The notes: generated by a model from the letters alone, not told the origin. Numbered from the stretch's first letter, positions 43,534 to 54,033 are shown. The stretch is DNA of 64,000 nucleotides from JACKIP01 sp963710165 (GCA_963710165.1 CAVPYZ010000004.1:372001-436000); one strand, 5' to 3'. Made by a program: numbers and translations.

Positions 43534-46500
43534 ATGACAGATTTAATATACTATTTTTCCCCTGAACCCGAGACCCTCAGATACTATGTTTCGCCTTATG
43601 AATATGGCAGCATTCAATTCGAAGAAGGCTATTCGAAGCTTGATTTTCGTCTGGTAAGGCAGGGGAATGACCTGGTCATTTTACAAAAGAATACAGACGT
43701 TCAAATTTTTATTCTGGATCAGTTTTCTGATCTGGTTGTAAATAGTGACGTTACACAGCCGATCAATTCAGGCGTGTTTTCAGATGGAACGGAAATTTCA
43801 TTATTTGAAAATATTATATTCGAAGGTACTAGCGGCGAAGATGTCATAAACGGCACAGACAATAATGACATCATAAATGCAAAAGCGGGTGCAGATACAC
43901 TTCAGGGTTCTGGTGGTGATGATACATACATCTGGAATATTGGTGACGGTGACGATGTTATAAATGATACAGATGGCTATGATAAGATTTTACTAGGCGA
44001 AGGTATTACGCGCGCAGATGTGAAATTATCAAATATAGTTCCGACATCCGAGGCACCGGGGCCGTATGACCAATATAGCGGTGATAGCCTGCACATTAAA
44101 ATCGGCGATGAAAGTATTGTTGTCACCAAACAGTTTGATGATAATGCGAATGATTTTGTCTATGATGGTGGTGTTTTTGAACCTTCAGCTTATGCAGTCG
44201 AAATCTTAGAATTTGCAGATGGCACAACACTTGATCTGGTTAATAATATTGAGATAAACGGCACAGAAGGTGCGGATTATATTGAAGACCGTTATGATGA
44301 TAATACAATTACCGGACATCAGGGTGATGACGTTATCGTGGGTGAATTCGGTGATGATACTTATATCTGGAATATCGGTGATGGCAATGACACGATTTCC
44401 GATTTTCATGGTAAAGACCGTATTTTATTCGGAGCAGGGATCAGCAAGCAGGATGTCTTTTTAAATCAATCTGCAAAAGTGGGCGATACTTTTGGTCAAA
44501 CCATTTCTATCGGTGATGAAACAATCACGATTGAGCAAAATTTTAGCGATCAAAGCGTAATTGAATATCTGGAATTTGCAAACGGCGATAAAATAAATCT
44601 GACGAAAAACGTTGCTTATAATGTGAATGCAGATAATGACGCTGTTTCATCTTCTGAATTTAACGCTGTTTTTTACGGTGATGACAGAAATAATCAGCTG
44701 ATTGGTAATATAGGAAATGACCGTTTTTACAGCGGGTCGGACGCCGATAGCGATGTGATCGACGGCGGCGCAGGAAGCGACATTGCCTATTATAACGGAC
44801 GCTTTGATGAATATACGGTCGCACAAGGAATTGAAGATGCGCCTTTAAGCCCTATTGATTACACGATTAGCAAAAATCCTGAAGACGGTGCTCTTCCTTC
44901 AGGTGAATTTGACAGTATTGTCAATGTTGAGAAAGTTTACTTTGCTGATGGTATATTTGATACCGCAACAGGCACTTTTCAAACATTCGAAGCGTTGGCT
45001 CCCGTCGCCAATCACGATAATTTTTATCTGAAACAGGGCAAAACCATGACTGGTTTGCTTTGGAAAGATAATGGCAATGGTCGCGATATAGCCGCAGAGG
45101 GCGAAACCCTTAAATATGTTTCAAAAAGCTTTTATACTGACAGTGGTGCAAAGGTTGCGATAGATAAATTTGGCTGGTTCAAATACACACCAAATGCCAG
45201 TTATTCAAACGGAATTGATACGTTTAATTATACGATTGTCTCCGCAACGGGTGAGCGGGATACAGGCACGGTGACTGTTCATATTGCAGAAGATATCCTT
45301 CTAAGCCCTCGTAATAGTAAGCCCATCGCACAAAATGATGAATTCACGATTGAATATGGTGAAAATCTGACAGGCATCTTGTGGAAAGATAACGGCAATG
45401 GTAAAGACTACGATCCCGATGGTAGCCAAAGAATTTATACAGCAGGAAGATTCACGACTGCCGAAGGAAATAAATTCATTCAGGATAAACACGGTTGGTT
45501 CAAATTCGAAGCTGCAGAAGGCTTTTCAGGAAAAGATACAATTACATATACATTAAGTGACGGAAACCTGTCTGATACGGCGACTGTGACGATTAATGTT
45601 GGTGAAGACCCGCTTCTGCGTGTCGGCTCTATGCCTTTGAATAGCGTATATCTTGGTAATGGTGACGGTAACCGCAGCAGTATCAACGGTATTCTTGAAA
45701 ATTATGAAGAGTGGTTAGGGCAAGATGTCTGGGGGCTTTCTGTTCATGCCGGTAATATTAACTGGGGTGACTGGCTGGGTAGTTTGAAGTGGATTGGTAA
45801 TGTACACGCCGATATTATTGAAGCCGATTATAACATTTTGTGGTCTATTCATATGTTCCCTCTATCAGGGGCGAATATGCAGGACGCAGCAGCCGGCGAA
45901 TATCATGATTATTACGTACAGGCAGCTCAGGAGCTTCTAAGGATTGAAGGCGCTGAGTCTAACGATCCTATCCATATTCGTACCGGCTGGGAGTTTAACT
46001 TCCACTGGGCAAGTCCGACGGCTTATGCCATTGGACAAGAACAAGATTACGTCGATACGTTCCGTAATTTCGTCACATCATTCCGTTCTGTTTCTGATCG
46101 TTTTGTTTTTGAATGGTCACCAAATATCGGGACAGAAGGATCAATGAGGATTGAAGACGCCTATCCGGGTAATGAATATGTTGATGTTATCGGTATGGAT
46201 GTTTACTGGAATATCAATTACTCCAACATTCAAGATCCGGTTGAAGCATGGAATCATATGCTGACACAACCTTATGGTTTAAACTGGCTAACGGCCTTTG
46301 CCGAGCAACAGGGTAAGCCGATTGGTATTTCGGAATGGGGTGTGAACGCCGATAACTCCGCGCCGTATTTGGAGGCATTTAGACAATGGTTTGAAGATAA
46401 TAATGTGATCTATCAAAATTACTGGGAATCCAATCAGGCCTTGCAAGGCAAGATGAGCTATAACGATTATCCGACAGCGTCAAAAATTTTCCTTGAAGCG

Positions 46501-47619
46501 TTCGGTGTACCGGGTGAGCAACAAACAGAAACACAAGCGCCAGTAGATAATCTGCCGGAAACGCCAGATCAACCGCCAATTTCGGGGGCTATCCAACGAT
46601 GGACATTGGGTACAAGCGCAACAGAAGAGCTTTACGGCGATAACGCAAATAATGCTATGGCTGGTCTGGGTGGTAGAGACACACTTTATGGCGGGCTTGG
46701 TGATGATCATTACAGAGGTATTTACGGGTCAGAAACAATTATCGAATATGAAGATGAAGGTATCGACTCGGTTCTGACATATGCAAAAGAATACACACTG
46801 AGTGATAATGTCGAGAACCTGTATCTAGTTGGAACATATAAGCAAAGTGGTACAGGTAACGAGCTTGATAACTATCTTTCCGGCAATGATGCCAATAACG
46901 TTTTCAGAGGTATGGCAGGAAATGACTGGATTACAACCAAAGGCGGAAATGATGTTGTTATTTTCAGAGAAGGCGACGGTCATGATGTAATTGCGGATTT
47001 CTCAATCGCAGATGATAGAGTTTATCTGGAAGGCTACAGGCTGGTTGAGACCAATCCTTTACTGACTTTATATCAAAGTGACGATGATACGATTGTTTAT
47101 CTAGATGAAGATAATTCCATCACTATTCTGAATACGCAAGTAAGTGATTTTGTCTTTAATAACTTCTATGTCGGTTCATACGGTAAAGACATTGTCGAAG
47201 TGCCGCCAAATTATATTAACGGCGGTGATGAAGATGACATTCTGGTCGGGACAGATAACGTTGATATTATCAATGGGGGTGAAGGCGCCGACATTTTGTA
47301 TGGTGCGGGAGGTCCGGATATTTTTGTCTTTACGAAGCAAGAAACTCCGGCCACTGACGAAGTAATGGACTTTTCAATTTACGAGAAAGACATTCTGGAT
47401 ATTTCCGATTACTTAACCGGATATGATCCGATTGATAACGCGCTAAGCGAATTCTTATTAGTCGAGACAAGCACAGAAAATGTTGCTGATAAGATTGTTC
47501 GTGTTGATATAGATGGTGTTGAAAACAACCATGCATTCGAAGATATACTTATCTTGCGTGACAGTGGTGTTTCCAGCCTGTTTGACTTGCTCACAACCAA
47601 TAGTATCGTCATAGATTAG
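43534..47619 (+). CDS. Multidomain RTX protein with internal GH26 module
   Basis: 1361 residues, paralogue of the preceding gene with another domain order. Residues 1-100 unrecognised; about 107-370 two haemolysin-type modules (SGEDVINGTDNND, GGDDTYIWNIGDGDD); about 385-480 a further RTX stretch; about 490-690 two cadherin/VCBS-like repeats sharing a LLWKDNGNGRD / ILWKDNGNGKD motif; 700-990 the GH26 domain with Glu820 (RTGWEFNFHW) and Glu934 (ISEWGVN); about 1020-1215 one module of the type in the paralogue; about 1225-1361 GGDEDDILVGTDNVDIING and a type I secretion C-terminus (DILDISDYLTGYD). Likely a secreted or surface-held polysaccharide hydrolase. Confidence 0.85.
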   Translation: MTDLIYYFSPEPETLRYYVSPYEYGSIQFEEGYSKLDFRLVRQGNDLVILQKNTDVQIFILDQFSDLVVNSDVTQPINSGVFSDGTEISLFENIIFEGTSGEDVINGTDNNDIINAKAGADTLQGSGGDDTYIWNIGDGDDVINDTDGYDKILLGEGITRADVKLSNIVPTSEAPGPYDQYSGDSLHIKIGDESIVVTKQFDDNANDFVYDGGVFEPSAYAVEILEFADGTTLDLVNNIEINGTEGADYIEDRYDDNTITGHQGDDVIVGEFGDDTYIWNIGDGNDTISDFHGKDRILFGAGISKQDVFLNQSAKVGDTFGQTISIGDETITIEQNFSDQSVIEYLEFANGDKINLTKNVAYNVNADNDAVSSSEFNAVFYGDDRNNQLIGNIGNDRFYSGSDADSDVIDGGAGSDIAYYNGRFDEYTVAQGIEDAPLSPIDYTISKNPEDGALPSGEFDSIVNVEKVYFADGIFDTATGTFQTFEALAPVANHDNFYLKQGKTMTGLLWKDNGNGRDIAAEGETLKYVSKSFYTDSGAKVAIDKFGWFKYTPNASYSNGIDTFNYTIVSATGERDTGTVTVHIAEDILLSPRNSKPIAQNDEFTIEYGENLTGILWKDNGNGKDYDPDGSQRIYTAGRFTTAEGNKFIQDKHGWFKFEAAEGFSGKDTITYTLSDGNLSDTATVTINVGEDPLLRVGSMPLNSVYLGNGDGNRSSINGILENYEEWLGQDVWGLSVHAGNINWGDWLGSLKWIGNVHADIIEADYNILWSIHMFPLSGANMQDAAAGEYHDYYVQAAQELLRIEGAESNDPIHIRTGWEFNFHWASPTAYAIGQEQDYVDTFRNFVTSFRSVSDRFVFEWSPNIGTEGSMRIEDAYPGNEYVDVIGMDVYWNINYSNIQDPVEAWNHMLTQPYGLNWLTAFAEQQGKPIGISEWGVNADNSAPYLEAFRQWFEDNNVIYQNYWESNQALQGKMSYNDYPTASKIFLEAFGVPGEQQTETQAPVDNLPETPDQPPISGAIQRWTLGTSATEELYGDNANNAMAGLGGRDTLYGGLGDDHYRGIYGSETIIEYEDEGIDSVLTYAKEYTLSDNVENLYLVGTYKQSGTGNELDNYLSGNDANNVFRGMAGNDWITTKGGNDVVIFREGDGHDVIADFSIADDRVYLEGYRLVETNPLLTLYQSDDDTIVYLDEDNSITILNTQVSDFVFNNFYVGSYGKDIVEVPPNYINGGDEDDILVGTDNVDIINGGEGADILYGAGGPDIFVFTKQETPATDEVMDFSIYEKDILDISDYLTGYDPIDNALSEFLLVETSTENVADKIVRVDIDGVENNHAFEDILILRDSGVSSLFDLLTTNSIVID

Positions 47620-47702
47620 ACGGATAGGGCGCACCGGCGAAAGCTTTGTTTGCCCTTTCCGGTCATATATGCCATAAGCGTTTGACTTGAAAGACTTATG
47701 CT

Positions 47703-49565
47703 ATGCTAACCATATCTGACATTACCTATAAAATAGGCGGTCGCACAATTTTAGAGGATTGTAGCGCCAATATCATGGATGGCTGGAAGGTTGGCGTGGT
47801 TGGTCTGAACGGCGCAGGAAAATCGACGCTCTTCAAACTTATATCCGGTGAGTTACAGGTGGATGGCGGCGATGTGACGCTTCCCGCAGATCAACGTTTT
47901 GGCATGGTGCGACAGGATATTCCAGAAACAGATACACCATTGATAGATATCGTACTGGCAGCCGATGAAGTTATGGCGGATTTGTGGAAACGGACAGAAA
48001 CAGAAACCGACCCGAATAAAATTGCCGAAATTTATGAGCAGCTGAGCGATATTGATGCCTATAGCGCCCCCGCAAAGGCGGCAAAGCTTTTAACAGGGCT
48101 GGGATTTAAAGAAGAAGAATTGCAAGAGCCGTTTTCTTCCTTCAGTGGAGGGTGGCGTATGCGCGTGGCATTGGCAGCGGCGTTATTTGTTGAACCTGAA
48201 ATCCTGTTACTTGATGAACCAACCAATCACCTCGATCTGGAAGCGATTATGTGGCTGGAATCCTATCTGGCGGCATATCCACACACACTACTCATCATTT
48301 CGCATGATCGTGAGGTATTAAACCGCTGTATCGATCATGTGGTGCATGTCGATAACCAGAAACTGACGATGTATACAGGCAATTACGACACGTTTGAGAA
48401 GGAGCGCGCCGAAGCCCTGGGCGTTCAACAAAAAACATATGAGAAGCAACAAGCGGCACGGGCGCATATGCAAAAATTTGTTGATCGTTTCAAGGCACAA
48501 GCCAGTAAAGCCAGACAAGCACAAAGCCGTATGAAAGCGTTAGAGCGTATGGATGTGGTTGATGCGGTGATTTCCGCACGGGCGGTTCATTTTACTTTTC
48601 CTAATCCTGAAAAGATATCTTCACCGATGATTGCAATTGATAAGGCGGATATCGGATATACAGACGGCGAGCCGGTTTTGAAACAGGTTTTCGAGACGAT
48701 TTCACATGATGACCGCATCGCGATTTTGGGCGCGAACGGCAATGGTAAATCAACGATGATGAAGTTGATTGCCGGTAAGTTGGGCGTGATGAGTGGTGAC
48801 TTGATGCGCTCCCCTAAATTACGGATCGGCTACTTTTCCCAGCATCAGACGGAAGAGCTGGACGTTGACGCCACGCCGTATGAAGAGATGATGAAAATGG
48901 TTCGCGAAAGCGGTCAGGATGCGAAGGAGCATAAAATCCGCGCTAAATTAGGGGCTTTCGGGTTTTCGCGGGATTTATCCGATAATAAAATTTCAACATT
49001 AAGCGGTGGTGAAAAAGCACGCTTGCTGTTCGCTTTCATGAGCTTCGATGCCCCGCATCTATTGCTATTAGATGAGCCAACCAACCATTTGGATATTGAT
49101 GCGCGCGAGGCATTGGTTCAGGCGCTGAATACGTATGAGGGCGCGATTATAATTGATAGTCACGACCCCAATATGATTGAGCGTGTGGCAGATCGGCTTT
49201 GGCTAGTGAAAGACGGGGCCTGCGAACATTTTGAAGGTGATCTTGAGGATTATAGAGATTTTACAATTAAATCCCGTCGCGAAGATCGTAAAAAAGAGAA
49301 GAAGAAAAAAGATAAATCGAAAAAATCGTCAGATGAAAAACAAAAAAGTAATGTCACGCCGATCGATAAAAAGAAAATTGTAAAAATTGAAAATCAGATT
49401 GAAATACTGGAAGCAGAGAAATCCCGTTTGGAAACTATAATGGCCGATCCCAACTTCTATAATGAAGATCAAACAAAAATCGAAAAAATACAAATCGATT
49501 ACGACAAAGTTTCAAAAGAACTTGAGCATAATGAAGCAGTCTGGATGGACGCTCAGGAAGCGTAG
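47703..49565 (+). CDS. ABC-F family ATPase (Uup/YheS type)
   Basis: Ribosome-associated ATPase without membrane domain. Two nucleotide-binding domains: GLNGAGKST, SGGWRMR and LLDEPTNHLD in the first; GANGNGKST, SGGEKARL and LLDEPTNHLD in the second. The linker between them (about 235-285) is long and helical (KQQAARAHMQKFVDRFKAQ). The C-terminus is Lys-rich then coiled-coil (about 520-620), as in Uup and YheS. 620 residues. Convergent with the oxygenase gene, one base between stops. Confidence 0.93.
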   Translation: MLTISDITYKIGGRTILEDCSANIMDGWKVGVVGLNGAGKSTLFKLISGELQVDGGDVTLPADQRFGMVRQDIPETDTPLIDIVLAADEVMADLWKRTETETDPNKIAEIYEQLSDIDAYSAPAKAAKLLTGLGFKEEELQEPFSSFSGGWRMRVALAAALFVEPEILLLDEPTNHLDLEAIMWLESYLAAYPHTLLIISHDREVLNRCIDHVVHVDNQKLTMYTGNYDTFEKERAEALGVQQKTYEKQQAARAHMQKFVDRFKAQASKARQAQSRMKALERMDVVDAVISARAVHFTFPNPEKISSPMIAIDKADIGYTDGEPVLKQVFETISHDDRIAILGANGNGKSTMMKLIAGKLGVMSGDLMRSPKLRIGYFSQHQTEELDVDATPYEEMMKMVRESGQDAKEHKIRAKLGAFGFSRDLSDNKISTLSGGEKARLLFAFMSFDAPHLLLLDEPTNHLDIDAREALVQALNTYEGAIIIDSHDPNMIERVADRLWLVKDGACEHFEGDLEDYRDFTIKSRREDRKKEKKKKDKSKKSSDEKQKSNVTPIDKKKIVKIENQIEILEAEKSRLETIMADPNFYNEDQTKIEKIQIDYDKVSKELEHNEAVWMDAQEA

Positions 49566-49566
49566 C

Positions 49567-50430
49567 CTAGCCTTCATCCTCATCGGGTGATTTTGAAAAA
49601 TACTCTGCAAGCCATAAGGAAAATTCTTCACTTTGTATCGCATTGACCAGATTGGTTTGTAATGTTGTTTCCGCCTTCTTATGAATTGAAAATCCTGCAC
49701 ATTGCGTTGTTAATCCTGCACCGCTATAGCGCGGATTGCGACGATCAACCTGTTCAAGATGATGCCCGTATTCAATCAGAAGATCAGAAACTTTCGGTCC
49801 CAAAAATCCGATTGAGAATGTTAATGACTCTTCAAGAGTTGTGCCCTGATGCGCGAAATTTGGAGGGATGTAAATAACATCCCCTATCGTGGTTTCTACT
49901 TCTTCACCATCAAAGGGATATTTTAAAACTTTTATATCTTGCGCAGGAATATATTCCGCATTTTCTATTGGGCTTGATCCCACTTTCCAGCGACGCTTTC
50001 CCGAACCTTGTACCAAAAACACATGATAGCTATCAATGTGCGGCCCGACGCTGCCGCCTTTTGTTGAATAACTCACCATAATATCATCCATGAGCCATTG
50101 TGGCGCAAAATCAAAGAAGGGCAAAAGATTAACCGTATTAGGATGATATTCCTCTACATTTTGTACGAGCAAGCTCCAGTTTTCTTCGCCTAGCTGGGCG
50201 AATAATTCTTCTTCAAACGGGCCGTATTCGCATGACCACGCGTTTTTTTCAGGTAGGGTTTTTATAATACGTGATTTGATATCTTCTTCGAGCGATAATC
50301 CTGCCAGATGATCACCGTCAATAACATGCTCAAACGCAGAGGCTTCAATTGCACCACGAACGATAAAAGGTTTTTTATTCCAATAGGTTGCATAGAAATC
50401 TTGCGCGGATGGGATTTTATTCAGGATCAT
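49567..50430 (-). CDS. JmjC/cupin ribosomal oxygenase (RoxA/YcfD-like)
   Basis: Fe(II)/2-oxoglutarate oxygenase; YcfD hydroxylates an arginine of ribosomal protein L16. Iron ligands His131 and Asp133 in VGPHIDSYHVFLVQG and His194 in PPNFAHQGTT; GKRRWKVG follows the first strand. N-terminus FYATYWNKKPFIVRGAI is the family opening, and the C-terminal 80 residues form the usual dimer/winged-helix part. 287 residues, shorter than the 373 of E. coli YcfD. 24 bases downstream of recQ on the same strand. Confidence 0.85.
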   Translation of the reverse strand: MILNKIPSAQDFYATYWNKKPFIVRGAIEASAFEHVIDGDHLAGLSLEEDIKSRIIKTLPEKNAWSCEYGPFEEELFAQLGEENWSLLVQNVEEYHPNTVNLLPFFDFAPQWLMDDIMVSYSTKGGSVGPHIDSYHVFLVQGSGKRRWKVGSSPIENAEYIPAQDIKVLKYPFDGEEVETTIGDVIYIPPNFAHQGTTLEESLTFSIGFLGPKVSDLLIEYGHHLEQVDRRNPRYSGAGLTTQCAGFSIHKKAETTLQTNLVNAIQSEEFSLWLAEYFSKSPDEDEG

Positions 50431-50454
50431 AATTTATCTTTATTTATCATTATA

Positions 50455-52284
50455 TTAAAGGGCGTCCAAGAAAGCTTGCCCATACTTCCCGAGTTTTGAT
50501 TGACCAACGCCGGGAACGGTTCCTAGTTCTTGCAATGTACGTGGTTTTTTCAAAACCAAATCAATCAAGGTCTTATCATGAAATACAACATAAGGCGGCA
50601 CGTTTTGTTCTTTGGCAATATCCAGACGAAGTGCCTTCAAGCGAAGAAACAAATCTTTTTCTGCCTCTGTATCAAGGCTGAGCAGGGGATCCGTTTTAAC
50701 CGAAGAGGAGGATGACGCGGCGCCGCCAATGACTTTGGGATCAAGGCGTAATTTTAAATCCGGCCTATTTTTTAGAAATTGTGCGCCGGCTTTTGTGATT
50801 TTCAAGCCACCATGGGCATCCATATCAACATAAACCAGACCGCGTGCAACCACCTGACGGATCAGGCTTTGCCACTCTTTCATATTATATTCATTGCCAA
50901 TACCAAAGGTGCTGAGACTTTTATGACCAAGCTTTATAATGCGGTCATTTTCGCGACCCAAAAGCACATCAATAATGTAGCCACTTCCAAAAATTTGCCC
51001 TGTGCGATAGATGCAAGACAAAATCTTCTGTGCGGGAATACTACCCATAATAGTTTTAGGTGGGGTCAAGCAGGTGTCGCAATTTCCACACGGCGTACCT
51101 TCATCATCAAAATAATCGAGCAGAACCTGTCTGCGGCATGTGGCTGTCTCGCAATATCCTAAAAAAGCGGTAAGTTTTTGACGCTCTATACGTTTTTGTT
51201 CCGGCGGGCTATCCGAATTTTCGATCATCTGGCGTTGTAGCGCAAGATCCTGCAAGCCATAAACCATCCACGCCACAGCGGCCAGACCGTCACGTCCTGC
51301 GCGTCCTGTTTCTTGATAGTAAGCTTCAATATTTTTGGGTAGGTCGAGATGCACCACGAAACGAACATCGGGTTTATTAATTCCCATGCCAAATGCAATG
51401 GTCGCCACCATGATAATGCCTTCTTCTTTCAAAAAGCGTTCTTGATGATGGTTACGCAGGTCTTTATCAAGACGGGCATGATAGGGGAGGGCGTTATATC
51501 CCTGTTTTTTCAGCCAGTCGGCTGTGTCCTCGACCTTTTTACGGGACAGGCAATAAACAATGCCGCTCTCACCCGCGCCGCGGTTTTTGAGGAAGCGCAG
51601 GAATTGCGCGCGCGGGTTATCTTTAATGGCAACATGATAGGTAATATTCGGGCGGTCAAAACCGGCAACATATAGCTTGGGAAGCGATAAGCGCTCCATA
51701 ATATCTTTGCGCGTCGGCGTATCGGCGGTTGCGGTGACAGCAATACACGGCACGTTTGGGTAGCGTGTGCGCAGGAGCGAAATTTGTCTATACTCGGGCC
51801 GAAAATCATGTCCCCATTGTGAAATACAATGCGCCTCGTCTATTGCAAAAAGTGCTAGGGGTATATTATCCAGAATATCGAGGAAGTCATCATTCACCAG
51901 CCGCTCGGGCGCGATATATACAATATCCAGATTCCCTGATCTAAGATCATTCATCGCGGCGTTCAGTTCAGTATATTCCAAAGCAGAATGAATGGCGGCG
52001 GCCTTAAAGCCCAACTCTTTCAATGCCATCACCTGATCTTGCATTAACGCGATAAGAGGTGAGATGATAACGCCGGTACCTTCACGGCATAGGGACGGGA
52101 TTTGGTAGCAGAGGGATTTTCCGCTTCCTGTCGGCATTAAAACGCCGCAGCTTTTTCCCGCAATCACATCATCAATAATCTCCTTCTGATCGCCGCGAAA
52201 GGCATCATATCCAAAGACAGACGACAGAATATCCTCTGGCGACATGATTGTAGGTATCGGGCTTGTTTGCACGGATGCTTGCAT
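50455..52284 (-). CDS. recQ: ATP-dependent DNA helicase RecQ
   Basis: 3'-5' helicase of recombination repair. Helicase core with MPTGSGKSLCYQIP (Walker A), DEAHCISQWGHDFRPEY, FDRPNITYHV and QETGRAGRDG; zinc-binding CGNCDTC with an upstream Cys-rich CETATCRRQ; RQC winged helix; HRDC domain from about residue 530 to the end. 609 residues, normal. Good match throughout. Confidence 0.96.
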   Translation of the reverse strand: MQASVQTSPIPTIMSPEDILSSVFGYDAFRGDQKEIIDDVIAGKSCGVLMPTGSGKSLCYQIPSLCREGTGVIISPLIALMQDQVMALKELGFKAAAIHSALEYTELNAAMNDLRSGNLDIVYIAPERLVNDDFLDILDNIPLALFAIDEAHCISQWGHDFRPEYRQISLLRTRYPNVPCIAVTATADTPTRKDIMERLSLPKLYVAGFDRPNITYHVAIKDNPRAQFLRFLKNRGAGESGIVYCLSRKKVEDTADWLKKQGYNALPYHARLDKDLRNHHQERFLKEEGIIMVATIAFGMGINKPDVRFVVHLDLPKNIEAYYQETGRAGRDGLAAVAWMVYGLQDLALQRQMIENSDSPPEQKRIERQKLTAFLGYCETATCRRQVLLDYFDDEGTPCGNCDTCLTPPKTIMGSIPAQKILSCIYRTGQIFGSGYIIDVLLGRENDRIIKLGHKSLSTFGIGNEYNMKEWQSLIRQVVARGLVYVDMDAHGGLKITKAGAQFLKNRPDLKLRLDPKVIGGAASSSSSVKTDPLLSLDTEAEKDLFLRLKALRLDIAKEQNVPPYVVFHDKTLIDLVLKKPRTLQELGTVPGVGQSKLGKYGQAFLDAL

Positions 52285-52356
52285 ATTTTAACTTTAAAGG
52301 GTGTGTCCTTGGTGTGTCTAACATTTAATAAAATTACTTGAAGTTAGACACAAAAA

Positions 52357-52385
52357 AACCCGGATAAAATTCCGGGTTCTTTTTT
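52357..52385 (-). terminator. Rho-independent terminator after the PRC-barrel gene
   Basis: On the minus strand AACCCGGA, loop of six, TCCGGGTT and then a T-run. It lies 18 bases past the stop of the PRC-barrel gene and separates it from recQ. A run of T's also follows on the plus strand, so it could work both ways. Confidence 0.85.
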
Positions 52386-52402
52386 TGATGTATTCTTATG
52401 AA

Positions 52403-52756
52403 TTATGCTGCTTTGCGATATTCGTCAGTGTTATAATATGAATGAATTTGATTTCTAAAGGCGTCATCTGCCATGTTCGGCCAATTATCCTTATCAAATC
52501 CTGGTGCATTTTCTAAACGATCATCATCGATGTTTAGTGAGCAACATTCATTTTCTCTATCAATTCTGAGCGTTTCTGGTGGAATGGCAAATAGTTTATC
52601 GCCCATGCCCATAAAGCCGCCAAATGATAACACATAATATTCGATCTCACCTGTTTGCGGATTGATCATCATATCTTTAATGTTACCAAGGTCTTCACCT
52701 TTGCTGTTTTTTACGTCATTACCATTTAGTGATGAGGCTGAAATTAAAGTATTCAT
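52403..52756 (-). CDS. PRC-barrel domain protein
   Basis: 117 residues with one PRC-barrel (about 1-80): ISASSLNGNDVKNSKGEDLG, IKDMMINPQTGEIEYYVL, FAIPPETLRID. Stand-alone PRC-barrel proteins in alphaproteobacteria are often stress-induced and may bind proteins or RNA. The C-terminal part (NWPNMADDAFRNQIHSYY) is conserved in this subgroup. Own terminator downstream; strong GGAGAAAA ribosome-binding site upstream; own promoter likely. Confidence 0.85.
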   Translation of the reverse strand: MNTLISASSLNGNDVKNSKGEDLGNIKDMMINPQTGEIEYYVLSFGGFMGMGDKLFAIPPETLRIDRENECCSLNIDDDRLENAPGFDKDNWPNMADDAFRNQIHSYYNTDEYRKAA

Positions 52757-52932
52757 AGTTTTTTCTCCTTTTCTAGTCTGGTTAACTTGTACCCCTCATA
52801 CATCTGAACAGGCATTTAGTTCCAAAAAAGTTTAAAACTATAGATTGATTTCGTAGCTTATTTACAGATAAGCATCTGTATTAAAACTATTTAGTGAGGT
52901 TGAAATTTATTTAAAAGATAATAAAGATTCTA

Positions 52933-54033
52933 TTATGCATTTTCTTTCAAAGCTTGGGTAATGCGCATTTGATCGGCTTCATTTAAATCCGGATACATGG
53001 GAAGACAAATAACACTTTCTGCAAATTTCCCTGCATGTGGAAAGTGCGCTTTATAATCAGCATAGGGTTCAAAATCAGTAATGAGTGGGTAAAAGTAACG
53101 ACGTGCAAAAATGTTGTATTCTTTTAATTTCGCAAATAATTCATCACGGTTTAAGGGATAGTCATCGCCCACGATTAAAGGGAAGTAGGAATAGTTATTT
53201 CGTGATGTTCCTGTAAATTCAAAACAGCTGAGCCCGTGAATATCTTTAATTTCATCGCGGTATCTTTGATCGACAATGCCACGTTTGCGAATGGCTTCGT
53301 CGACATGTTTAAGCTGGACAAGTCCAAAGGCCGTATTTATCTCACTTATTTTTCCGTTAAATCCAAACGCGCCGACAGTCGTTTCGCTGGTAATACCAAA
53401 ATTTTTATAGCTGTCGATTTTGGCTTTTGTTTCAGCGTCCTGACAAACAACAGCGCCGCCTTCAAATGTGTTGAAAACTTTCGTGGCGTGAAAACTGATT
53501 GCAGATGTATCACCAAAGCTAAGCGCGCCTTTGCCGTCCACTTCCATACCGAAAGCATGTGCGGCGTCATAGATTAATTTTAAACCGTGCTTATCAGCTA
53601 TCGCTTGTAATGCGACCACATCACATGGTTGGCCATAGCAATGAACGCCAAGGATGGCAGATGTTTTTGGTGTAATCGCCGCCTCGATAAGTGCGGGATC
53701 GATATTCATGGTTTTCGGATCAATATCAACAAAAACGGGTGTCAAGTTATTCCAGATAACGGCGTGGGCGGTTGCCACAAAAGAAAACGGCGTTGTTATA
53801 ACCTCCCCTTCCAGTTCCAAAACGCCAACTGCGGCGAGGAGGGCAGATGTTCCGTTATTAAAAAGCGCAACTTCCGGCACTTTTAAATAATCACATAATT
53901 CTTTTTCAAGTTGTTGATGAAACGGACCACCATTGGTCAGGATGCCGTTTTCCCAAATTGTTTCCAGATGCGCCGTAAATTCATTCAGCGGCGGAAGGCT
54001 TGGTTTTGTAACGTAAATCGGTTTGTCGCTCAT
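52933..54033 (-). CDS. DegT/DnrJ/EryC1-type dTDP-sugar aminotransferase
   Basis: PLP enzyme that aminates a keto sugar nucleotide. FNNGTSALLAAVG phosphate-binding motif, DAAHAFG with PLP Asp, and SFHATKVFNTFEGGAV with Schiff-base Lys185. That last motif is characteristic of the VioA/FdtB/QdtB group, which act on dTDP-4-keto or dTDP-3-keto 6-deoxyhexoses. 366 residues. It overlaps rfbA by four bases (ATGA), and rfbA overlaps rfbB by one, so the three form an operon from dTDP-glucose to a dTDP-amino-dideoxyhexose. The product (for example Qui4N) cannot be fixed without a 3,4-isomerase, which is absent here; that favours C4 amination. Confidence 0.85.
   Translation of the reverse strand: MSDKPIYVTKPSLPPLNEFTAHLETIWENGILTNGGPFHQQLEKELCDYLKVPEVALFNNGTSALLAAVGVLELEGEVITTPFSFVATAHAVIWNNLTPVFVDIDPKTMNIDPALIEAAITPKTSAILGVHCYGQPCDVVALQAIADKHGLKLIYDAAHAFGMEVDGKGALSFGDTSAISFHATKVFNTFEGGAVVCQDAETKAKIDSYKNFGITSETTVGAFGFNGKISEINTAFGLVQLKHVDEAIRKRGIVDQRYRDEIKDIHGLSCFEFTGTSRNNYSYFPLIVGDDYPLNRDELFAKLKEYNIFARRYFYPLITDFEPYADYKAHFPHAGKFAESVICLPMYPDLNEADQMRITQALKENA

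Noticed and set aside
47620..47680. Terminator after the second RTX gene
   Set aside because: GGGC and GCCC segments exist but do not form a continuous stem followed by a T-run.
50455..52284. Plus-strand open frames inside recQ, rpoD, dnaG and the efflux genes
   Set aside because: They are shadows of strongly conserved minus-strand genes and lack family features.
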